DNA of 64,000 nt from Atrichornis clamosus (taxonomy: Eukaryota; Chordata; Aves; Passeriformes; Menuridae), in NCBI GenBank assembly GCA_013400975.1, contig WBMZ01005340.1, positions 1 through 64,000 of the forward strand, written 5' to 3'. Made by a program: the position numbers and the translations under genes. The number at the start of each line of letters is the position of its first letter. The stretch's first letter is position 1. The notes under the pieces were generated by a model. The model had not been told where the DNA came from. It saw only the letters and a program-made list of their open reading frames with translations, and made no database searches. Positions 24,948-38,690 of this stretch are shown here, one piece after another.

Positions 24948-27848
24948 TCTTATTGCTTTTTTTGCCCTCCCTTCAATCTTCATTTGGAGGCTGATGGAAA
25001 AATACAGAGTATGGTTTTCTTTGGATGGCTCCTTTGCTACTCACAGGAGCAAATATTGCTGCCAGAAGCATGCGGTTTCTTTGGGGGAAAGGTGGGCGTT
25101 CTGTAGAGGACAAGAGGCTGATCTTGATATTGGTGATGAATCACATGCAAAACAGGGAATTACATATAAAATGGGCTTGAAAACAAATGTTTTCTTTACT
25201 GCAAGATTCACCAAGTGGGCTCAAGGCACTTGAACAAGAGATCTCTAACATGGTCTTCAGAACATATGGTCTGAACAACTGACTGGTTGGTTGAGCATGA
25301 GATTTAGAGGAACTTTGTTTTTTGTGATGTGTATTTCATACTAAATTGTGGCACCTTAACGTACAGATGTGGTTCACTTCAGACAAACCATTACCTAAAA
25401 AGGCAGGGTATATCCAGAAAAGCCAATTTAAAAAGTACCACAAAAAGAGGAGTAGTCTTGCTTTGCAACTCTGCTCTGTGTTCCAGAGAACACCACATGC
25501 TAGGTTTGAAGTACTGATTGACAATTATATCAGACCTAATCAATCTAGCACATTTAAATGGGGTTCTTTTGCAGGTACATACTCTATTTATTCATGTTTT
25601 GATATTCTTAACTTCATTATTGTCATCTGGTCTTCTGTCTGATACAGATGGAAAATAACAATAAGTTTGACAAGAAACTAAGTCTATTATAAACATGTAT
25701 TTCCTGTTTGCATGCACTGTGCAAAGGAGCCCATCTCCCCAAAAGTAGGTGCCTATGGAACTGAAACCATAAAAGTCAACCTCTGCTTCATGAAAGGAAA
25801 GTGAATTTGCAAATGATATAATATCCTTTAGTGGAGTTCAAAATTAAAAATTCTACAGTCCGTGGAGTTTTAATATCCCAGTACAGCAGTATGGACCATG
25901 GACTGAAGCTAAAGCTACAGCAGTGTCATGGTCTGCACTGTTGCAATGCCATGAATGAGGAAAGATGGCAAATTACACACTCAAAAAGAATGCAATCCAA
26001 TGTTACATTTATTCCCTCTCCTTACAGCTGAGTAATTTCCACAAGCATCATGCAGTAGCTCTGGTTGCTCCAGCCACAGGCGGTACGTGTCCTGCCCACA
26101 CCTTCCTGCACCAGATATGTAAGTGAATCAACTGCAAGTTCATTAACCAGCACCAATTCCTTCTCCACTGTTTTGACAAACTTCTGAGAACTACTGCTCA
26201 GAAAGCAGCTTTCAATTTCAAAGCAAGGTCAAAGTTCCATCTTTATTTAATCATACAACCTAAATAAATTCACTAGAACATTTTCACATAAGGCTGTGAA
26301 TGCACATACACAGATCTGCAACCAAAATAACTGACTTGACTTTGTATTATCCCTGTTGAAGTTACTGAGACATTTATCTAACTGTACATTCTAGAGAAAA
26401 ATAAAAAGCATCTTTTCTGACATGATAAATTTAAATTACTGATTTTTCAAGAATTAGAACTTTCATATCCATTTTTAAAATCACATGAAGGAATATGTGT
26501 TTTGGAATTCATAAGCAATTTCACTGAGCAGCAAAGTTAGTGTTCCTTTCTGTAAGAACCAAGGTAAAAATAAATTTTCTTCTACCAGAGTTACTGGTAA
26601 AGAATTCATTTTGTATCTTTGAAATGCAACAAATGCTGAGCCAGATGGAAAATAAATAGAAAACAGAGAATTGAGTTATCAGTAATAAACTGATGGACTA
26701 TTTTCTTCACCAATCAAAAAACTCCACAATAATAAATCCATCACAATGTTGCTTGATTTTTATTTACAGACCATTAAAATTATTGTCAGTAGACTTGCTG
26801 ACTCTTTGGCAGGACAAGCTGCAAACTGCTTTTGCAAGCTCATATTGAATGATTTCCCAATTTTTTAAGGATAAAGTATATACAGGCACATTTTGTAGAA
26901 TACTAAAGTTGACTGTAATATTTGAAAATAGCCATACAGCATAGTCAAACCTTTTAATGAGACATGTAACATTATCTTCTGTCAGCCAAAAAGGCCCTTG
27001 ACTTTAAAGACAGCTACTACCTTGCAATTTTACAGAAGAGAAATATACAGCTTTCTGCCCACTTACAACTGAATGAAAAATGACATGCAAATCTCTGAAA
27101 TTTTTCACACAGTTATTTCTTTAAGTTAATGTAAATCAAATTATCTTTAAAAAAAAAAAATGTTTGCATCCTACAGTGCAAAACTACCACAAAACATTGT
27201 GTTGTCCTGCTTCTTTCTTCTTTTGGCGAAAAACAAGAAGGTTGTTTCTCTGAGTCCAGCATGATGTAGCAAACCTCTTATTTCTGTGAGCCACGAGCCT
27301 TTTCAGTGCAGCAGTTCCCTTGTAACCACGGCTGCGCTGCCAGGGCGGCACGGCAGCTGCAGACAAGGCACGAAGAGCTGACACTGGAGCAGCAGGTGCC
27401 TCCTGATGAGCCACCCTCTAGCTGGCCCATCCTTCCCCTGGACACAGGGAAGGGACCAGCCACCATCTCAGGGCACACTGGAGGGGATGGCTACGAGCTA
27501 GCTGAGATGAAGAAGCCCTCAGGGAGCACAAGGGACACAACAGGAGTGCTCTAGTTCTGACCTGTGCCTTGTTTACTAAAACACAGGTGTGTGAACACTA
27601 CTTGCGGAGTTACCTACTTGTATACTGACCCAATTTGTATTGAATTATGCTCAGATTCTTGTACAGTTGATCTGAACTAATTTTTGCCATATGCACATGC
27701 CTTGATTCTGCACTGACTTACGGCAAGTAGACCACACCAGAACACACTCAGTCCTATGATTTACCAGCTTATACAGGAGCAGAAGCAAAGAATAGAGGTT
27801 GGAAAATACGTAGTCATACAGAAATTTGGAAGAACAATACGGTAATGA

Positions 27849-28680
27849 AATCACAGAAAGATAGAATATCCTGAGTTGGAAGGGGTCCACAAGGATCATA
27901 GAGTCCAACTCTTAGTCCTTCACAGGACAGCCCCAAGAGTCATACCATGTGCCTGAGAGCACTGTCCAAATGCTGCTTGAACCTGTCAGGCTTGGTGCTG
28001 TGACCACTGCCCTGGGGAGTCTGTTCCAGTGCCCAACCACCCTTTGAGTGAAAAACCTTTTCCTGATATCTAACCTAAAACTCCCCTAACTCAGTTTCAT
28101 GCCATTTCCGTGAGTCCTGTCACTGGTCACAAGAATGAAGTATTGGTACCTGCCCCTCTGCGCCCCCCCATGAGGATGGTGAAGACCACAGTGAGGTCTC
28201 CCCTCAGTCTCCTCCAGGCTGAACAGACCAAGTGACCTCAGCCTCTCCTCACACGGCTTCCTCTCAAGGCCCTTCACCATCTTTGTTGCCCTCCTTTGGA
28301 TGCTCTCTAAGACTTTAATGTCTGTCTTATACTGTGGTGCCCAAAACTGCCCCCAGCACTCGAGGTGAGGCCGTCCCAGTGCAGAGCAGAGCGGGACAAT
28401 CCCCTCCCTTGCCCGGCTGGNNNNNGCCTGATGCCCCTCAGGACAGGGTTGGCCCTCCTGGCTGCCAGGGCACTGCTGACTCATAATCAACTTGGCATCA
28501 ACCAGGACACCCAGGTCCCTTTCCACGGCACTGCTTTCCACTTTTTTCTCATTCCCCAGTCTGTCCGTACATCCAGGGTTGTTCCATCCCAGGTGCAGAG
28601 TCCGGCACTTGCCCTTGTTGAAATTCATACAGTTGGTGAATGCCCATCTCTCTGATTTGTCACAGTCTCATTGCAGAGAA
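27849..28680 (-). mobile_element. CR1 LINE, ORF2 3' end plus 3' UTR, contains a gap
   Basis: A long and well-preserved reversed CR1. The 3' end lies at 27849 ('aatcacagaaagatagaata', then 'atcatagagtccaactc'), and the 3' UTR blocks are all in order. The minus strand then encodes the RT C-terminus ([20 protein letters not shown], then the [10 protein letters not shown] motif near 28510). Five N at 28421-28425 interrupt it. It is a different CR1 subfamily from those at 2275 and 42836, judging by its 3' UTR ('tcctgagttggaaggggtcc' terminus). 5'-truncated at about 28680. Confidence 0.95.
28421..28425. other. Five-base assembly gap (N)
   Basis: NNNNN lies inside a CR1 copy. Any protein reading across it contains unknown residues. 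Confidence 1.
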
Positions 28681-28926
28681 TCTTATTGAATCCTGAAGTG
28701 TTCATTCCTTTTATGATCAGAATCAATCTTACCTGAGGACACCTCACATGATGATCCACATCCTTTTTCTGGTAAGTTGTCTTGCCTTCATGTACCTGTT
28801 TATTTCCAGAGTGAAAAATGTGGTAACTTCTTCTGATTTATTCTCTGTGCCTTTCACAAAACACTATTTTTCAGGGCTTTTTTCTGCATGGATTTTGAAG
28901 ATAAGAGTGAAAAATATAAATGCCAG

Positions 28927-28948
28927 TATATATATATACACACACACA
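28927..28948. repeat. (TA)6(CA)5 microsatellite
   Basis: A compound dinucleotide run on the plus strand. Confidence 0.9.
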
Positions 28949-31900
28949 TAAACATATGTCTCTTCAAAACATTCTAAATGACTAATGTGGAGAGACATGA
29001 TTCTCCTAAAATAACAATGTGTCCAATGAAGTACAGCAAAGCAGTACACTAAAAATCACCAGACAAGTCAGGAAGTAGCATCAGGAATAACCTGTCAGGA
29101 CATAAGAGAAAGAAGCATGCTATGAGGGAGCACAGCTCAAACCCTGGGAATGTGAAAGGAAAATCATACTCTTATTCAGCATTCTTGTGCCTTCAGGGTT
29201 TAACCACCGTGCATGTCAGTACTACTGCTGTTGCTACAACAATTTAGGACAAGTGAGAAATCAAAACAGCCTCATCTAAATTAGGCAAACATCAATTATT
29301 AACAAATACAAAGCGATAATGGAAAAACTCATTGTAAAAGAGCTGATGTCATCTACATAGGCAGAAATCTGCCACTACTGGTGTCTCGTAACAGGGAACA
29401 GCTGCAGCGGACGGCAACCATCACCCCATAAGCAGAGTCCCTCAGGGTGTCACCCTGCTCTGAGTCCTTTCTTATGCCTTGGGAGAGCCACAACACTGAC
29501 ACCTGTCAGCTGGTATTTCAGGTTGTACGTAAGAGGAAGCAAAAGGCTCAAATGGGGAATGCTCACAGCAAGAAACAGTGACTGAGCAGGGAGGTTGCCT
29601 GTGTGCAGAGCCACCAGCAAGGCTGTGAGGATCCCCACCCACACCTCCTGGAGCTGCCCCAGCCACTCTCCCCCGACTCTCCCTCCCCAAAGGGAGACAG
29701 CAGTGATTGAAGCTATGGGCACTTCAACACACATGTGAGGTGAGGAATGGGTCATGAGATCTATGGCTGCAGCCACTGAAGGAAAGGGAACTACCCAACA
29801 CCTAGCAGGGAACAGTGAGCCAGGAGATGTTTCGGAGGGATATTGGGGTAGTGTTTTGTGATAGGTCTACATTATTAGAGAAATTGAGAAGATACATATG
29901 CTACCTGCTAGGGCTCTGCTCGATTGCCAACTATATCTACAGATCATTTCCTGTAGAAGTATCTACTATCTGGAGTCTGAGGAGGTAGACAAGATCAGTG
30001 GTACACAGTAACTTGTTCAGTATTAATAAAACTTCCAACTAAATGCAAACCAATTTTATTTACCCTGAAAATCAGTCTTGCATTATGCAGGAAGAAAAAT
30101 AGAGTTTTATTTTGTTGCTACAGCCAATGAAAATACTGAAATCTGCATTAAGCCAGCCCTCTAATAGTACTAACCCATCAGGAAAATAAAGTTTCATAAT
30201 TAAAAAGGAACCATTTCCCCTATTTTCTACCTTTTTAATAAAAGACCTGATTGATAGAAAATAATCAACAGCAGTGCTTTCCAGCCAAGAAGCTGCTCCC
30301 AGGGAACCACCATCTGGGAGGCAGCAGGGGCAGCCCCATATCAGGCACTCAACCTCCCTTGCTGCTGATTTCCATGTGTTTCAGGGGAACAGGTTTGATG
30401 TGAAGTACAAAGTTAAGGGCAGACTTCTCTAACCTTTCATCCAAACAGTGACCTCAGGGGGAAAATTCCTGCATTCTCCCTGCACTGACAGAGCATCAGG
30501 TGTTCCAGCACAAAATATGGATGAAAACTTTATGTATATTCATGTAATGGGTTGTCACAGGTATGCACTCTCTGCTTGTATTACAACTTCAGGGTGATCA
30601 GCATCTGAGTATAACAAACACACTGAAAGCTCAGTTCCTTAATTGAACCAAATTCCTCTGGCACAACTGGACTTATTCCTGGATGCAAATCAGGGATAAT
30701 AAAAAATTAAGATCTATAACAAGTAAACACTCCAAATCCAAGTACTGGTTCAGCTCATGAAATCAAGGCTAGAGATCTTTTCTTCGTATGAAATATGTTA
30801 TTACTCTTTTACCACCTAAGGGTAAGTCACACCAGCTGTAAGCAAAACCAGACACATGAACTGGACAAGTAAACAAAACCCAGTCCTTCTCTGTTTTTTT
30901 CCTGCAAATCGTATGTTCATTTTTCCTTGCAGAAATACATTATTCCAGCATCATTGCAAATCCAGTGAGTTAACTCCAAGCACTGGTATGGTCATATAAA
31001 GACCTTTCTGTACCTTAGCAAAAGGTTTCAGATCAGCAGAGTCTGGGCTTCTGGAGCGGGGGCTTTCAGACCCCTGAAGACACAGCAGCACAAGAGACCT
31101 CCCGAGGCTGCAATCACCCAGGGCTCAGCATCAGAGCCTGTGGGAGTCAGGCACTGCCCCTGCATCCTGGTCTGACATGGCACACACGTGTGCATTGGTG
31201 TGCAAAGACACACTTTGACTCTAAACATATGCTTTTGGCCAAACTTCTTTTTGCAAGAAGGACTCATGACAGAAACAAATTCAGCAAGCAGGGCTCTCTG
31301 TCCCAAATTGACTGTCATCAAATATGGGTGCAGTAGATTTCAATTAGTAGTTATTAAGAAACACTTCATTAAAGGGAGAGAGGAAAAGAGAAAGAACAAA
31401 GCAGGCTTATCTCCTGAATCATGAAAGGAACAAATCCACAAATGCTGACAAATTTTTTCTAATTAGTCTTTAGTAAACAGCTGCTGTCTCATTATAAAAA
31501 AAAGAAAAATGAAAAAAAAACCAACAAAAGAATCCAACAGCCCTCCAAAATACACATTCTGCTTAGTAATAAATCTGTGTTATCTGCCATAAACTTTCAT
31601 GAGGGTAGAAAACTGTTCTCTTTAGATGTTACCAAGGTTATTTATCTAGAAATTTATCGTCACTTCTTTGAAGTTCATGTGAAAAAGATCCTAGAAGGTC
31701 CTAAAAGGATATCATCTATATTTTACCATTAGTGACTACAGAGGGTCTGTGACTCATTCTTGATCTCACCCTAATCAGTGGTATTACTCATTCACTTTGA
31801 TAGGCACAAGATGAAACTCTGAAGTTGAAATCCAAGTTTCCTGAAATCAACAACATTTTTCTATCCCTTCTACAGGGTTCAGGATTTCACCCTGAAGCTT

Positions 31901-33659
31901 TGCAGAGAACAGAAGCTATTCACTGCTTTGCGGAGGGCTAGCATGGTGTCTGTGTGTCTAAAATCCCTCATAAATCGGGTATGAAGGCTCTGGTAATGTA
32001 CAGCGCTTACATCTTTCACCTGAATAATGGCAAAGTTGACTCCAGAAGGTAATATAGCATTTCTGGCGTATTTTAAAATGTAAAAGTCTATAAAAGAAAT
32101 ACAAGTTTGCTTTTTTGCTTTTTTCCCCCAAACAAGACTGCATACCCTGTGTGTGCACCCAGTGAGCAATCTACATTCATATTTAGCTCTGTGTTGAATG
32201 GCAAAATCTGATTCTTCCACTCCAATACCATTTACAGACCTTGTGGTATCAGTTGAAAGATTACGCATGTGCTACCCTATTTCCCTTGTTTATAGCCCCA
32301 GATGGAAAGTTTTTCTTCTGTTAAGAAAAAAAAAAAGGCAGGAAAATGCTCCTTTTATAACACCAGTTGTCTAGACTGCATGCATTTTAAATAGATCAAA
32401 ACATTCTCTTCCATATATATTTCTGATTCTCATTTAATTAGGTAGGAAGAACCCCAAAGATTTAGTGGTTTTATATTATATATTCAAATTATATCTTGTA
32501 TGCTTTAGAGTCAGTCTAAATCAACATGTAAGGAAGGCCAATGGCCTCACTGGCCAACACTAAAACACTGCATATATCTCATTTGTGCAGCTCCAACCTC
32601 CCGGAATGAGCTGATCAATTCCCTTTTTAGAAGCTATTACTGTTTGCTAGGTTAGCATTTTATTGCCAAAACCCCCCCACCTATCCCTACAGTCTTCTCT
32701 AGTTCAATTTAGGTCAGGAGTAGCCTCTGGAAGTCACTCCAAAACATTCACTGCTCTCTGTTCATCCAGTGATCCAGTCACCTTGCCAGAGGATGCATTC
32801 AGTTTCTCAGACACTGTTTGCTCTTGGTAGCCCCAAGCTGGGTGTCCCCAGCCATGCCTTCAAATCTGTGGGCCTGCACGGCTTCTGCTTCCACTGAGGT
32901 GAGGCTGAGTGGTCTAGATCCTCCTTCCTGAAGATGGATGTGACATCTGTTTATTTCCAGGCCCCAGAAAACTCCCTGATCTGCATGACCTTTCAAAGAG
33001 ACAGAGAGAAGCCTTACAACTGGCCAACATCTTCAGAGGCATCATGGGCTCATGTAAACCCTGGTACAATCTGCATATTTAACATAAGAACTGTCTTTAT
33101 GATTCTGACCTTACAGATCAGCCTTTTAAAACACAACTTTCTGTATTTACAAAAACCCAGTTATGTTCTTATTTGGTTAAGCATACCCAAAAATGTAAGT
33201 AATATGCATCAATCTGTTTTAACAGTAAATTATATACCTTCCATTTATTCCAGGCATTCTTGCCCCTGGAGTATGAGGTCTACTTGGTTTCCTATTCGTC
33301 TCTTCCACCTTTTTATCTTTGCTCCTCCTGTCATTACTTTTGTTTATGTCTATCTAAAAACTTGGGCATTGTTTCCATATCCCTTACCACACCGCAATCA
33401 CACCTACAAATATTACAAACCTTACCCCTAAGCTCAGGAAGGCTAAAATGAGCTTTGATTACACTGTAGAAATGAAGCTTTCTTTGTATTAACCTTTTGC
33501 AATCATGTAGAAAACAAGGTAAGAACAGAAAATATAACACACAACTCTTCCATCCTTAAATAAGTAATAAGCACCTTTCCTTAATAAGGAATAGTATTCA
33601 ATTGTAAACAAAATTTTTGTGGTAATGGATGTCAGAATACTAGTGTTGCATTCACCTAG

Positions 33660-34380
33660 TCCTGACACATGGGACAGACAGCCACTGGTACTACAATAAT
33701 TCTTAATCCATGAACTTTATATAAATGGGAAGCCTTCGATGTTGCTGTAATAATCTCTGATCCATGCACTTTAACTATATACATGGGAAGCCCTTTCTCT
33801 TATGTATAAAATACTGCAAAAAAGAGATTCAGGATCTCTCAATCAGTTCCCTGCCCATGGACACCAATTCATCTGAAGCATGGCACCAGGGCTTGACTTC
33901 AAAGCACCCTGACTGATACCCAGGAAAGGACAGAGCCTGAATGAGTGACACTTACATTGTTGGGGAAGTCCCCCGTGACAGTCAAAAGGAGCCACAAACT
34001 CAGCATTGCTCATGAATCAGTTCAGCTCCTTCCCCAGCCCATGGAACCCTCCGCAGGTGCCGGAACACACAGATGAACTGAAAAGATACTGGACCTGCTG
34101 CTCTGGATGGACTTCGTGCACATGAAGACATCTTAACTAGAGGTGGTGTCAATGACTGCCATCAATCAAGGCTTTGATCGCTAGACAATATTAGATCTTG
34201 TCTCTAGGCAGTGGCAGTTCATAAACCGAGTGGGTGTGCTAACAGCCCTCATTCAGGCTGCAGAAAAGCCTCAGCTGCATACTTCAATGGACTGAGATAA
34301 CGAGACAATGGAAGCTACTGCCCAAGGCAACTCTGCACCTGATAAAACCTAAGTAAGGGGATACTTTTAATATCCCCATC
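33660..34380 (+). mobile_element. Possible unclassified LTR-like block
   Basis: Two imperfect ~45-bp tandem copies (33692-33734 and 33746-33792, sharing 'atccatg', 'actttat/acttta' and 'atgggaagcc') lie just upstream of a TATAAAA box (33805-33811). Moderately GC-rich, CpG-containing sequence follows to about 34340. Duplicated U3 elements ahead of a TATA box are common in retroviral LTRs. I recognise no family, see no TG..CA ends with a duplication, and no genes follow. It could equally be a cryptic promoter or chance. Confidence 0.25.
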
Positions 34381-36307
34381 TATCTTATTTGAAAAAAAAA
34401 AAAAATCTTTAATTCTTTCTCTATTATCCAGAGAGAATAGAACTCAGCAAATCCATTAGCTTCCACTGTATCTGAAATTGCCTGAAAAAAATTCACAGAC
34501 GAGCCAGCACAGCTTATTAACTCAAGAGCAAAGCTACTTTTGTTGCTTCCAGGATCTGTGGACAACCTTACCACTTGAGTTACCCAGAGCAACCATCCTG
34601 CACAACCAAGGGAGCTCACAAGCACACTAGGCACTGAGTGATGTGGACATACAAACGGCTCTGCGTAGTCTGCTAAATCCAGTCGGATTTTCTTAGCTCT
34701 GCTAGGTCTCGCAGAATCACTGTTTTGCACCAATTTTCTCAGCACGCATGGCTTCGTCAGCCCTCTCTCAGCTGGGTCGGAGACAGCTGAGTGATCTCTG
34801 TTCAAGTTAATAAACACTTCCAGAACTGGGAGCACTGAAAAATAAAGTGAAGAGATGCAAAACAGCTCTGCGAGAGCCAGGCTGTCCTTGACATGAATGG
34901 TAGACAGATCCTACTGCAACCTAAGCAGCTCCATTCCATGCTGCTCTCATGCCTCTGCATCATAGGTCACATGCAGAGCTCCCCTTATTCAATTGTCACA
35001 GGTCTCTCTCTTCCCCCTCCCAGTACCCTGGGAGATAAAAGCAGGCTGTTGGAGACAAGTCCTCAAATAGCCACCTTGCCAGCGAGAAAAATAGCCTGCA
35101 TGGATTTTTGGGGTGTCAAGTTATTTTTTTTTTCCCTTGTTCTTTCAGAGCCTGTTAGTTATGCCAATATTATTTCCTTAAGAAAATCTTACAGTTATTT
35201 TAACATGTAGTAGTAAAATACTCACCAGTCCTCTGAAAGCTCAAAATCAACCCAGTCTATGAATGCAAGAGAAGATATATCAATGAACAACAATTAAAAA
35301 AAACACATAACAACCTAACAAAGAAAAAGGGAGAACCCAAATGAACTCATATTTTTTCCTGATTTTCTCTAATATGTTTTCCTCTCTCAAAACTTAACCC
35401 CCCTAACTTCTAGCTCTACATAGTGAAACTATAATATTCTAAACCCATATAAATATCACCAGTAACTACAGTTTATTAAAAAATGCTGCTTTTGTATACA
35501 GATTTTAAAAGACAAAAGGTAATGACAAGTTATTTACTATATTTCTAGAAGCCTAAGGCATAGATTCATTTAAAATACACTGCAGTATGATTGCTTGCTC
35601 AGAATTATTATACTGTTAACATCTCATATAAAATTGAATGATTAACATGGTAAAACAAACTTACTTAGCAAAAGAAAAGCTCTGTCACAACATTGTATTT
35701 TAGGCACAACACAGTATTTATAAACTCTCCTGAAAACATACTGGAACTGCCAAATCTATGCTTGACACACAATTCATACAGCCCTGCTAAGAAATGAGTG
35801 AAAGCAGGCAGTGCTAGGGATGTAGGCGTGCAAATGCCATCTGAAGACATCTTTGTGGAAAAGTGCCATTTCGGTTGTGTAACTGGAGGCCCAGAATGCT
35901 CATCAAGGAATAATTATATTCTCTACTACTCTGGCAGTGATCTGATTAATTCAATCCAGTTGATAGATGTCCTTAGCAATTTTTGTTAGCAAATTGGCTC
36001 CATTGTATTTGCAGGCATGACTTTAATGCTATTTGGGGGCTGTGCCATGTCAAATAGCAGGATTTGTGCCTGACCTATGTCTGAGAAAGTTATCCACATC
36101 ACATGTCAGGAAGAAAGCTTGCTGAGCACATTGTGCCCTTTCAAATGCTATTCCAGGAAGAATCAGTCACCACACAAGTTGTTTCCACATTTCAGTACTG
36201 CAATTGCCTGTCCTACATGAACTGCATAGGCTAACAGGAATGATCTCATTTGGAACACAAAACTAAAAGAGAAAAGAAGGACTAAAATATCCAGCAAGGA
36301 ATCACTC

Positions 36308-36380
36308 ACAAAAAACCCAAACCAAACCAAAAAAACCCAACCCAAACCAAACCAAATGAAACAAAAAACCAAACAAAAAC
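36308..36380. repeat. A/C-rich low-complexity tract
   Basis: Irregular (CCAAA)n and (AACCC)-like units on the plus strand with almost no G or T; pure purine/G-T on the other strand. Confidence 0.85.
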
Positions 36381-37937
36381 TCTAGCAAATATAACCCTGA
36401 GATGCTTGTGTGCTAAAGGTTGAAAAATATTTTCAGACAGTGACAGGGTTCTGTGCACTTTTGCAGCTACTTAGAATCTTTGTGGTTTCTGCAAAGACAT
36501 ACATAACTAACATTTTCTTTTACTTTAAATCATCCTTCCATTATTCATCACTTTTTGTATGCTTGGAGATTGCAGATCCCTCCTCACCTCATTTCTACTC
36601 ATTTTGTATCACATAAATTTCCAGTCAGTCATGCCTGCAGGTCTTGTAGCCATTTAAATACATATCTGAACCCTGAAGGCTCAGCTGTGTGCACTGAGGG
36701 CAGAATAAAGCTACAGCAAAATATGGTTGGTGCTGAGAAGACATTTTATCTGGGGAACATGCACATGCCCCAGCCTTTGGGAGTGACTGCTAGAAGGGCT
36801 TTGAGGCAGAGCTCCCTCCCTCTGCTCTGCAGGCACCATCAGCATGCTCTGTACAAACCTGGCTGGGGTCTTGTTCCAGCTTCATCCAAGTAGGATGGTT
36901 CTGGGACAAAAAAGAAAGCAAGGTCCTCAGCAACCTTCTCTCTCATATAACCAGTCTGAAGATGGAAGCAGTTTGTTCCTGAATCCCTATGCACATTCTA
37001 AATGATATCTTCTAAATTAACATACTGTAGAGCCATAAGCTCCCAGCTACTTTGTCTTTAACCATAAAGTAACTGAATATTTAGAAAAAGGGGGATAAAA
37101 AGGAATATTGTGTTGACTTTTGGCTTTTTTTCAAGGTGCATATATGCTCCAAGTTTGGGTCAGCCTCATTGTGCCTGATAGCCCTCCAAGGTACAAGCAC
37201 AGGTTAGGCAACCTTCAGATTGAGCTGTAGGTTTTGCTGGCGTGAGCAAACAAGATGCTTCCTCGTGCCACACGGAGCTGGTTTTGTAGCTGTTCTCCGT
37301 GACTTGCAATCGAACGTAAAGGCAATGATGGTGTATTAGACCAGGGCTCTGCACACTGGAGACCCTGCTTTACTAACCTGAACGACAGACTGCACCGCTG
37401 CAGCCTGAGCACGTTCTCAGTGCCTTCTTACCAGTTAGGTTAAACACTGCTCTGGAGAGACCACTTCACGGGTGAGAGACTAATGTTTACTTTATGATTC
37501 TCCACCTTTCAGTCTCTGTGCCACGGCTGCTATTACAGTAGTCCATTAGTATTAATTGGTATGGACTTTTATGACACACTTGACCAGTAGAAACAATTCC
37601 CACATCACCGGTTCATTTCTGAGGCACTGATCCCACCCAGAGCCACCAGCCTAAATTAGTTCTGGGCTGGTGACCAGAGTGGGAAAGCTTGATATCCTCC
37701 TGCTAATTCAATGAGCTCTTACTAGCATGGTTACAGAATATTAGCTCAAATAAGTGAAATATTACTTTTCCTGTCAGTTTAAGTATCTTTCTTTTTTTTT
37801 AAGTTAAAAACATAACATTCAGTGTTCATTTGGGAAGCTACTTATATTCTCTACAAAACCACTGAAAAGCATTTGACCTCTCAAGAACAAGTAAGTACTT
37901 CAGTAAATTCAAAATAACAGAACACTGAGTTATGATT

Positions 37938-37952
37938 ACACACACACACACA
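37938..37952. repeat. (AC)7 microsatellite
   Basis: An uninterrupted AC run. Confidence 0.85.
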
Positions 37953-38659
37953 TAAAATTACATAGGTCCTGCAGTTTTAATATTTAGAAAGAAAAGAGTT
38001 TTGCTAGAGAACATGCATCGTTATAATAAATGAGATTGTAAGGTAAGTGGCTCTTTGTCTTTTCACAAAGAAGGACAGATTTGGAACATTTTCCATATAT
38101 ACTCCTTTGACTGTACCAATAAGATCACCTCATACAAAAAATAAACTGCTGTATAAAGCATAAAGCACTAACAAAAAATTCTTTAAATACCCATCTGTGA
38201 AGTACAAAAACATTACATAAATAATAAATGAACTGTAAGAAATAATGAACACCTACAACTTCAGGACATCAAAGACATCAGTTAAAGCATGTCTCATGGC
38301 TTACAGACCAACTAAAGGTTTCATTCAGCTTGCTACAAGTTTGCTGCTTGCCTCACAGGCAGGCAGGTTTGGTAAGTTCACCTGCCACAGCAAAGCTTTG
38401 TGCAGAGAGGCAAAGGCTGATGCAGGAGCAGAAGAAACACAGTTCTGCACAGGCTCCATTTGCACCTCAACATCTATTGCTGGATCCCCTTGGCTCATAT
38501 AGTTTACCAATTTATACACAAATCCAGGTAACTACAGGCAGGACAGGTGTTTTCAGACCAGCCTCCTGGGCTGGTTCTTGCTCCCACAGGGCCAGCTCAA
38601 GCCCACCACGGGCACACCCCCCCTTTCCTCTGTGCTATTTATCTCCATGACTTCCTCAG

Positions 38660-38690
38660 CAGCCTCTCAGACTAGAAATCTGAGAGGCTG
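38660..38690. repeat. Perfect 12-bp inverted repeat (hairpin)
   Basis: CAGCCTCTCAGA (38660-38671) and TCTGAGAGGCTG (38679-38690) pair exactly around the 7-nt loop ctagaaa. It is too short for a standard microRNA precursor. No gene is attached. Confidence 0.9.

Larger units (their letters stand above)
23418..27848. other. Unique intronic sequence with a GC-richer patch
   Basis: Mostly AT-rich. 24400-25250 and 27290-27560 are GC-richer and may be old unclassified insertions. In the first patch an ATAAAA (24599-24604) precedes an AATAAA (24797-24802) by about 200 bp, and two perfect hairpins occur. No known family was recognised. The open frame at 27306-27554 has no domain I recognise. Confidence 0.4.

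Noticed and set aside
24916..24963. Bacterial-type intrinsic terminator
   Set aside because: Stem-loop plus T-run looks right, but the window is clearly vertebrate and there is no operon upstream.
28086..28628. 180-codon minus-strand open frame with unknown residues
   Set aside because: It is the CR1 RT tail plus 3' UTR read through the five-N gap, not a host gene.
32934..33431. 165-codon plus-strand open frame
   Set aside because: No domain recognised; composition matches AT-rich noncoding sequence, with no promoter or poly(A) context tied to it.
34380..34835. 151-codon minus-strand open frame
   Set aside because: No recognisable family or motif; it ends in a run of Phe codons from a poly-A tract and lacks splice or promoter context.
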